Assembly: GCF_000276665.1 (NCBI RefSeq)
Contig: NW_004955484.1
Location: 9,346,532 to 9,410,531 of the forward strand
Source of the DNA: Chinchilla lanigera
Taxonomy: Eukaryota > Chordata > Mammalia > Rodentia > Chinchillidae
DNA: 64,000 nucleotides
Direction: 5' to 3'
Below, in pieces: positions 56,089 through 64,000 of this stretch. The first letter of the stretch is position 1. Each line of letters opens with the position of its first letter. The position numbers were made by a program, and so were the translations under genes. The notes below the pieces were generated by a model, which saw only the letters and a list, made by a program, of their open reading frames with translations, was not told where the DNA came from and ran no database searches.

Positions 56089-57359
56089 GTATGGTGCCCA
56101 CCCACCTCGCCCATCTCTCCATCTCTCACTTCCCCTTGCTCATGGCTCTTCTCATACATCATCCACCCATTGATCCATCCATCTGTCTGTCTGTTCATAT
56201 ATATTATACATTTATACACACTGGCTTTGGGTACAGAGCTGGGGCTATATAGGTGAATATGATGTGGTCCCCTAAGGTGCTTATAGTCCAGTGAAGGAGA
56301 AAGACTAGTAATATGAGTGATCACGATGCCATGCACTCAGTGCTGTGGCATTGAAATGAAAGGGTGCGACAGAGACAGGAAGGACTAGCAAGTCCTCCTA
56401 TGAAGGAGGTTGACTAGCAGCATCAGAGAAGGCCTCCTGAAGGAACAAGATGACAGTGAAGGTGGGTCTGCTAGGAAGGGTAACAGCACAGGTGGAGGCA
56501 CCAAGGTATGGAATAGTTCTGGAAACAACTGAGACTGAGATACTTGTGGGGAATGAGACTGGGACAGGGTCAGACTGTAAGCTGGAGATGTGCGAGGTGA
56601 CAGAGCTTGGCTTTCCCTGATTACTGTCACCTTGAAGGAATGTTAGGAGAGGTGAGTGATGTAGTGTGATTAGCATCTTAGAACTCTAGTGCAGTTCAGA
56701 GTGGACTGGAGGGGCCGAGTCAGAGAGGGCTGTGGGGAAGCCAGAAGGTGAATGCAGACATCTCTGCTAGTTTTAGTGATAGCTCTTGTTTTAACTTTGC
56801 TTTCGTTGATTATCAGTGAGATTGAACAGTTGTTCCCTTTAGCTGACCATTTTTTCTCTCCTTTATTCATATTCTTTATCCATTTAACTAGTAAAGTCAG
56901 TATTTTTCTTACCAATTTGTATGAACTTTTTACACATTAAAGAGATTAATTCTTTATATTTTTATTGAAATATATCACTAATATATTTGCCTTTTAATTT
57001 GGTTGGTAGATTTTTTTTTATTTATGAGACACAGAAATTAAATTTCTCTGTTGTTGCCTCTTAACATACTTTTTAAAAAAATGGTCTTGCTTTGCAGTTC
57101 AGGTTGGCCTCAGACACACTATGGAGCCCAGGCTGACCTCAAACTCATGGCAGTCCTCCTGCCTCAGCCTCTTCAGTGCAGGGATTACAGGCATGTGCCA
57201 GCACACCCAGTGAATATCCCTTTTCTTTTTATATTTCCCACTGTTGCTTAAAGATCCCTTTCCTCTTCAGAGATTTAATGAATATACTTATATTTCTCTT
57301 TTTCAAAAAAGACTTTTTAAGAGCAGTTTTAGGTTCACTGCAAAAATATTTCTTTCTTG

Positions 57360-57500
57360 CCAGATGTGGTGGTGTACACAAGAAGGCTAAGGCAGGAGGA
57401 TTGCTGTGAGTTTGAGGCTAGCCTGGGCTACAAAGTGAGGTCAAGGCCACCCTGAACTGCATAGTGATACCCTCCTCAAAAAACACACAAAAAATTCTTT
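57360..57500 (+). mobile_element. B1-like SINE
   Basis: CCAGATGTGGTGGTGTACAC start, AGCCTGGGCTACAAAGTGAG and CACCCTGAACTGCATAGTGA blocks, then an A-rich tail. Confidence 0.8.
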
Positions 57501-57993
57501 CTTATGGTTTGAGTTGTTATTGGTGAAATTTATTTTAAGTTATGTTATGAGATAAGAAGCTAACCAGGTTAGTCCTCAAATAATCCCAACACCATCCCAA
57601 TACCTTTCCTGTTGGATTGGAATTTTCCTTGGCCACATAAAAATGTTTATAAGCATGGTTTATTGTTGAATTACCTAGTGTCAGTGATCTTAGTGTCTAA
57701 AGGAATTTGATTCTGGACTTATTGAAAATTTAAATTTCAGGATAGCTAAATGGTAAAATGCAGTTGGCAGTTGGATTTCTAGTTGAGGAATTCAAGGGAG
57801 ATTTGGATTTCACTAAAGAATGGATGTGCCAGGCACCAGGGTACATGCCTGTAATCCCAGCTACTTAGGATGCTGAGGCAAGAAGATCACAAGTTTAAGG
57901 CTAGCCCCTGCAATTTAGCAAGGCTTTGTCTTAAAAATAAAAAGGGCTGATAATATAGCTCAATGAAAAGCCCTTGGGTTCAATCCTCCAGCA

Positions 57994-57995
<2 letters not shown>

Positions 57996-58032
<37 letters not shown>
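57996..58032. repeat. (CA)n microsatellite
   Basis: Run of about 18 CA units at the tail of a B1/ID-type SINE (57.83-57.99 kb). Confidence 0.95.
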
Positions 58033-58034
<2 letters not shown>

Positions 58035-59635
58035 AATGCATGGCAGGGGAGCCAGGAAGGGTGGATTCCAGTCTCAGGTCCACGGGACAGAAAGCAAGAA
58101 ACATCTATAGAGGGGGCTGAAGAGATTCCAGAGTGAGGAGGTCACAGAAGGCCAAGGTCAGAGAGCTTTTAAAGGATCAAATGGATGATTTATGGTGTCA
58201 CAGCCCATAAAGAGTCTAGCAAAATAAAGAACAATAGTGCCTATAATATACTACTCAAGGAGGCTGCCCATGGCTTCAGCAATATCTGGCGTCCATGGGA
58301 AAAACTCCAGAAGGGTCGGGGAAAGGAATTTCTCCCATGGAAGAAAGGAAATAGGCAGAAATGAGAAGGTGAGGTGGGCTTGACACAGAGATTTTGATTA
58401 GCAGAAACCTCACATGTGTTACGTACTGAAGGGAGAGAGTCCCTAGAGCAGGGATGAATTGGGGGACAGGGAAGGTCCGGAATGATGGGCGCCATCGGAG
58501 ATGTTGGCAGAGACAGGCGGCTTCAGTGCGCAAGGCTTAATCTTGCATAGGCTGGAGATGTCAGTTCTTCCTGAGGAAGCAGAGGGGTGGGGGTGGAAAC
58601 ATGGAACTATTTGCAGAGATCTGCAGAGGAAATTCCTCAGATGCATCTCCTTCCTCAGTAGCCACTTGGCCGGGTGAATTTGAAGGCCAGGATGTCTCAG
58701 AAGAGTGAGAAAAGGCCCTCGGCAGAGAGGTTTGGCATAGCCACAAGGCAGAAGGAAGATGGAAAATTACTTGAGATACCCTCAGATATTCCTGTCTGTG
58801 CTGGGCTCTGAGGAGGTGAACGTGAGGAATACACACCATTCAGGAACTCATAGCCAGAGGGGGACAAGTAGGAGCACAGAGGGGTGCATTTGGAATCTGT
58901 GCAAAGTATAATGGGAATGGAGAGAAAAGATTCAGAAAAGACCCCATGGAGAAGAAGACTCACGAGATAAATATTTTCCAAATGAAAAAATAGGAGTAGG
59001 TGAGAAATGGGGATTTCCCCCTCCCCACAGAAACATGAGACAACAGTTAGAAATGGGACTTCCCACAGAAGCTGAGGTGGGAGGATTGCGAGTTTAAGAC
59101 CAGCTGGGGCAACTTAGAACTTGTCTCAAAAAGAGCTGCGGGTATAGCTCGTGGTACTTTCTTAGCATTAAGGCCTTCGTTCAGTCTCGAGCACTATACA
59201 TATGAGGGCATGCAGGGAGAGAGAGAGAGAGAGAGAGAGGCCCAGAGCTAGGCTGCAGAAGGTGGGCATGGGAAGAGGTGGGCTGAAGAATTAGGCCATG
59301 ATCTGACACAGAGAGGCTTGAATGCCAGCAGTCAGGAGCTTAGCCTCTGTCCTGTCCTGTGCACAGAGTGTGAGAGCATGGTCAGATTTACTTTTAGGAA
59401 GGATCACACTGCTGATAAGATCAAGGATGGATTAGAGCCAGAGAAACTGGAGGCCAAGGCCCAGTGAAGAGGAAGCTCTATGATATATTCCTAACAGACC
59501 GTAGGGGACCTGAACTAGAGAAGCAATGAGTTGCAGCAGAAAGACAAAATTCAGTATATCAAGAAAGTGGAATGGAAGGGACTTCAGTTATTGTAGATGT
59601 AGGAATGAAGGTGACTAGAAGTTTGTGAAAGTTTA

Positions 59636-59728
59636 GTTTTCACTTTTTTGTGTGTGTGTGCCGGTAATCAAACTCAGGACCTTGTGCTTGCCAGGCAGGT
59701 GTTTATGCTGCTGAGCTATATCCCCAGC
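59636..59728 (-). mobile_element. ID-type SINE, minus orientation, with 12-bp duplication
   Basis: T/GT-rich start, GCCGGTAATCAAACTCAGGA, ending GAGCTATATCCCCAGC. Direct repeat TGTGAAAGTTTA at 59624-59635 and 59729-59740. Confidence 0.85.
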
Positions 59729-60696
59729 TGTGAAAGTTTAGGAGAGCAGAGCTGGGGATAAAATGGTAATCTGTCTCTGTCTCTGTCTTTCTATCTGTGT
59801 CTTTCTATCTCTCAGTCTCTGTTTCTGTCTGTCTTTCTGTCTGTCCGTCTCATACTGGGCATTAAACTCAGGGATGCCCTACCACTGTGCTATACCCCCA
59901 CTCTTTTTCTGTTTTGAGGCAGGGTCTTGCTGTGTTACTCAGGTTGGGTTCTAACCTGCGATCCTCCTGCCTCACCCTCCCAAGTAGCTGGGATTACAGC
60001 GGTGCCCCACCATCCCCAGAAAGATGATGAATTCAGATTTGGGTGTGGTGTGTTGTGTTAGGGTTATCTGGAGAGAGATCCATGAAGCAGCTGACTCCTA
60101 GGGTCTAGTGTGCAGTAAAAATGATTTGGATCAGAAAGAAAGTAGTTGGAAGGATTACCATATGGGATGAAGTGCAGTGTGCCAGAGGGCACATGGAAGA
60201 GGACACAGTGAGCATGAATATGTGCATTTGTGTGTGCTGTCCGGTGGAATGAACCAGTGGGAGTCCAGTCATGTATGGCCCAGGTCTCTCTTCTTTGGTG
60301 ACCCCAAAAGAAATGAATGTGTGGACTAGAATGTAAAAATATAGCCAGGAGGGCAGAGTCTCAGGACCACAATGGGAGGTGGCGTCAAGGCGAAGAGCTG
60401 CTGACCTCCAAAAACAGGTGGCACGGCAGAGAGGACACTGAGGGGTTGAAGAGAAGCCCCCATATGGTGGTGACCCTGCAGGTGGGGAGGTGTTGCCAGC
60501 AATGAATATTTCTGTGGTGGGGTAAATGGCTGGGGCAGACGGGGAGGAGAGTGGAAATGCTGGTGCTGGGTGGCTAGATAGCGAATGTGGGTGTGCCCTT
60601 GTGCCCGCAAGCTTGTGTGACTAGAAAGGGAGAAATGTGTGAGAAGAGGGACTGCAGGTTAAAGGGAACTTTTTGTTGCTGTTCAAGTCTCTATTG

Positions 60697-60890
60697 TTAG
60701 CTGAGTGCGGTGGTGCACACCTGTAATCTCAGCACTCTGGGAGGCTGAGGCTGGAGGATTATAATTCCAGCCCAGTCTGGGTAATTTAGTGATTTTAGCG
60801 AGACCCTGTCTCTAAATTAAACAAAAAGGGGAGGAGGGCTGAGGATGTGCTTCCATGTGAAGGTCCTAGGTTCAGTCCCCAGTACCACAT
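60697..60890 (+). mobile_element. B1-like SINE joined to an ID-like monomer
   Basis: GTGCGGTGGTGCACACCTGT body, A-rich linker, then GGGCTGAGGATGTGCTTCCA and box B-like AGGTTCAGTCCCC, running into a (CA)n tract. Confidence 0.7.
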
Positions 60891-60899
60891 GTGTGCACG

Positions 60900-60902
<3 letters not shown>

Positions 60903-60937
<35 letters not shown>
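60903..60937. repeat. (CA)n microsatellite
   Basis: About 17 AC units just after the ID-like part of the preceding SINE. Confidence 0.95.
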
Positions 60938-60938
<1 letters not shown>

Positions 60939-61803
60939 GTATTTTTTGTGGCCTCCAAGGAAGGAGCAGGAGAAAGGCAGGAAGTGCAAAGCAGGATTCC
61001 TGGAGGAGAGCTGGGGACAGCTCAGCAGGCCAGAAAGGGCTTGCCTGCAACAGAAAGAGCGGGAGGCAGTTGGCTGACATAAACAGGGAAAGGGAAAGGC
61101 TTCTCACCTGGGGACTTTGGTTCCTTTTTGAAGCAGCTCATGTCTGAGAAAGTGGGGGGTGGGTGCTGCTGCAGTAGGCTCCGAACTGGAGATGATGGGC
61201 TTCGAAAGAACTTTGAAACCTGAGAAAGGAGTGGGAGGCTGGATGGAGGAGGCCTATGCTGGCGATGTGGACAAGGGAGGCCTGCTTCCTCAGCAGCATT
61301 CTGTGTCCCCAGCACCAACCCCGAGGAAGCATCTGGTCTCATCATCCCTGGCTGTGCAGGGGTGGTCATAGCAGCGTGATAAAGGCAGGGCAACAAACCC
61401 TCAGCTGAGGTGAAAAGCCTCCTGGTGGGCAACAAAGGAGTGGGCAAGAGAGACACAGTTGGCAGCCAGGCCCTGGGGCATAAGTGGAGTAGAGGAGAAA
61501 CATGGAGAGGGAGGAGGAGGCTACAGTCAGAGGCTGGGGTCTTAGAGTCCACCATTATAGACCCAGGCCTTTCCAGCTACCCATAATGTCCAGATAGAGT
61601 ATTGACAGTTGGGCCATAGGCATCTGGGCACCTGCGACCCTGTCCATACTGCAGCACCACTGTATCCCAGAGAGCATGTGCAGAATGCTGAGGGCAAGAA
61701 CCATCTCCCAGGACACAGGTGTGGGCAAGAGGCAGTGCCCCCACCATGAGGGAATCTGTGTACTGCTGTCACTGGAAAGGACCATGATCCAAAGTAGGCT
61801 TTA

Positions 61804-62013
61804 AGGGGCTGGGGATTTAGCTCAGCAGCACAGTGCCTGCCTGGCAAGTGCAAGGTCCAGAGTTCAATTCCCGATACCGGAAAAAAAAACAAAAAACAAA
61901 ACAAAACAAAAATCTATGTTGGGGCCGGGGATATAGCTCTGTGGCACAAGTGCCTGCCTGGCAAGCACAAGGTCCTAAATTCAATTCCCGGTACCAAAAA
62001 AAAACAAAAAAAC
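61804..62013 (+). mobile_element. Dimeric ID-type SINE inside one target-site duplication
   Basis: Two tandem ID-like monomers (GGGGCTGGGGATTTAGCTCA from about 61806 and GGGCCGGGGATATAGCTCTG from about 61922), each with its own box B-like segment and A-rich tail, joined by ATCTATGTTG. One 13-bp direct repeat AAAGTAGGCTTTA (61791-61803, 62014-62026) encloses the pair. Confidence 0.9.
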
Positions 62014-63499
62014 AAAGTAGGCTTTAGAAGGGGTCCATATGACAGACTATAAGCTGGGTCCATCTCTTATACACACTCCCCTCCATGGCTGCCATGGGTA
62101 GCTCCTTCTGTCTGGCACAGAATCTACACCTAAGAATAGGATCCATGATTCCTAGGAGAACCCTGTTGTAAGACTTTGCAGAAGCGCATTCTGTCTGTCA
62201 CTTCTACTTTTTGGTGCTATGCTGTGGGATGTAAGCAGGGAACAATGGCTTGTTTTGCAGTTACCGACAAGGTAGGTGTTTGGGGGTTTGCTTTCCTGCA
62301 TCAGGACCGTGACCATACTAAAACAGAGCCTTGTTTGAATACCACTTGCCTGCAACCTGAGCAAGAGGTTAGGAAACAGGGCTAGGATTTTAGAATTCAG
62401 GCCCTCTCCTCTTCTCACAAACCTATTTTGCACAAATTAACTTCCTCTTGGTACCCTGTGGCACAAGATCTGGGGAGGTTCTACCTGTCTTAGCCTGGGG
62501 TCTCTTAGCAGACTCCTTCACAAACCAGCTTATTCCCATAATGTTGCCCTGAGTTTCCCTCCAGGGTCCCACCCCACTCCAACCATGCCCTGCCCATTCT
62601 TGTTCCTCAACCCTCTATGTGGAGGACCACCTAAGTGACTCTCCTTGAAGGAGGAGCAATTGTCCCCATTTTGGCTGAAACTGACCCTATTTCCGTGTAT
62701 TGAGGTGTGCAGAGCTGGCTAGGACTTTTCCTTATCCTCTCAGTTGGCTTTAGGCAATGCAGATTGGTCCAGCTGAGATGATAATGTGTAAGACAACAGG
62801 TACTGGGGCAAGGTGGGATGGAGAGCTGTGCTCCACACTGTCACTGTTGGCTGGGATTGAGCCTCAAGATAAGAAGCTATGACTTCCCAGGGCATAGGCA
62901 TAGAAGATTACACATCAGAGCTGAAGCACCGACCCCAAAACATCACATACTACAATTGTGTTATGCAGATTATTCTTTCTGCATATCTTTCTCTCTGCAT
63001 GTTGCTTAGGTGATTTCAGGCCTCCTACCTAGCCCAGCTCATGGCATTCACCTACTTGCCACCATTCTCACAGTCACTTGTCCTTAAGCCATTCTTTTCT
63101 TCATGAATTAATAAAACCCAGGTTCAGCCCTGGGTCAAGGCATTTGTTCCGTTAGCCATCATCATAGCTGGGCTTAGGACACCTTGGCTCCCCATAACTA
63201 CAAATATGCCTTAGTGTCTTTATTCTTGCCATGGGTTACACTGGAAGTGGTAGCTTGGAATTAACTAGAATTCCAATAACTTTTCCATGGAATTATAAGT
63301 ATAAACTTCCTGGGCCATGACAAGGACCAGGAAGGGTTCTCTATACCTTTACATTAGGGCCAGTTCAACTACCTTGGCACCTCCAAGACTTACTCTATTA
63401 CATCTGGCCTATCCTTTCTCATCTGGCAGATGGATGTCCCCTCCAGAGATGTGCTGGAGGAATCCTCAAGGCTCAATTCCAGGGAATCCTGTAGGTATT

Positions 63500-63500
<1 letters not shown>

Positions 63501-63533
<33 letters not shown>
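63501..63533. repeat. (CT)n(CA)n microsatellite
   Basis: CT run followed directly by a CA run. Confidence 0.9.
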
Positions 63534-64000
63534 TCTTACACATTTTTGCTTCCACATGAAATCCATTTTTGCAAGCATTCATGTGCATGAGACACTCTGG
63601 GGCTACCAGGAAACCTAGGCTTCACTGCCTTCCCCAGGCCTCTGGCCCCTGGGGAGGGTTGTGATGAGTGGCACCTGTTTCATTTCTTCCCACTTCCTGT
63701 TATTTTTAGGGCTATTTATATGCTCTCTAGAAAGTGGGGAATGCTGGGTGCTTAGCCAAGGCCAAATTCCTGGAGTAGGAGACCAGGTCTATGGACGTTA
63801 GGTCCTCCTTCTGAGAGTCTCAAAGGTTGCGTCCAGCATACTTTGTCCTTGCACCTTAGGGAGACTGCACTGGGCCGCCTTTCAGGTCACATCACAGTCC
63901 TCCTGTGTTCACCATGCTAACTCCCCACTCTGTCCCTGCCCCTCCTGAGGCATCCAGGCCTGTTCTTCACTGACCTTCCTGCCTTCCCCTGATAGTCATT

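Larger units (their letters stand above)
56089..64000 (+). other. LRRC29 intron 2 and right edge
   Basis: At least 7.9 kb with no recognised exon. It holds an L1-like AT-rich fragment (~56.75-57.0 kb), B1-like SINEs (57.07-57.22 minus, 57.36-57.50 plus, 57.83-57.94 plus, 59.06-59.18 plus, 59.91-60.02 minus, 60.69-60.83 plus), ID SINEs (59636-59728 and the dimer 61804-62013), several (CA)n tracts and a TCTG-rich stretch at 59.77-59.86 kb. From 62.1 kb to the edge I see only anonymous sequence and one CT/CA tract. Confidence 0.65.

Overview
The window is nuclear DNA from a mammal, most likely a non-murine rodent. The protein matches are mammalian, the genes are split by many introns, and the spacers are full of short tRNA-derived (ID-like) and 7SL-derived (B1-like) SINEs plus old MIR, L1 and L3/CR1 remnants. 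The species cannot be named from sequence alone. Gene order PLEKHG4 - SLC9A5 - FHOD1 - TMEM208 - LRRC29 is the conserved block found on human 16q22.1, here read in the opposite direction.

Layout. 221-8.4 kb: PLEKHG4 (minus strand, 17 coding exons visible; its 3' end lies outside the left edge). 8.5-12.9 kb: repeat-bearing intergenic DNA with one exon-like segment. 12.9-32.1 kb: SLC9A5 (minus, complete, 16 exons, 898 codons before the stop). 32.1-33.7 kb: divergent spacer with two GC-rich promoters, a degenerate repeat array and a broken tRNA-Lys half. 33.7-49.9 kb: FHOD1 (plus, complete, 24 coding exons, 1190 residues). 50.2-52.3 kb: TMEM208 (minus, complete, 6 exons, 173 residues), tail to tail with FHOD1. 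52.5 kb to the right edge: 5' part of LRRC29 (plus; only the first two coding exons, encoding the F-box, can be seen), sharing a bidirectional promoter with TMEM208.

The exon models were read by hand from splice-site consensus and remembered human orthologues. The reading frame closes across all junctions in PLEKHG4, SLC9A5, FHOD1 and TMEM208, which is strong internal support. The genes are not one pathway: PLEKHG4 is a Rho-family exchange factor and FHOD1 a Rho/ROCK-regulated formin, so both act on actin; SLC9A5 is a neuronal Na+/H+ exchanger, TMEM208 an ER protein and LRRC29 an F-box protein.

No clearly new biological system was found. The most unusual observations are two consecutive GC-AG introns in SLC9A5, a 5' tRNA-Lys half flanked by a short target-site duplication, a dimeric ID-type SINE inside a single target-site duplication, a three-copy 55-bp tandem repeat in FHOD1, and degenerate minisatellite-like arrays near three promoters.
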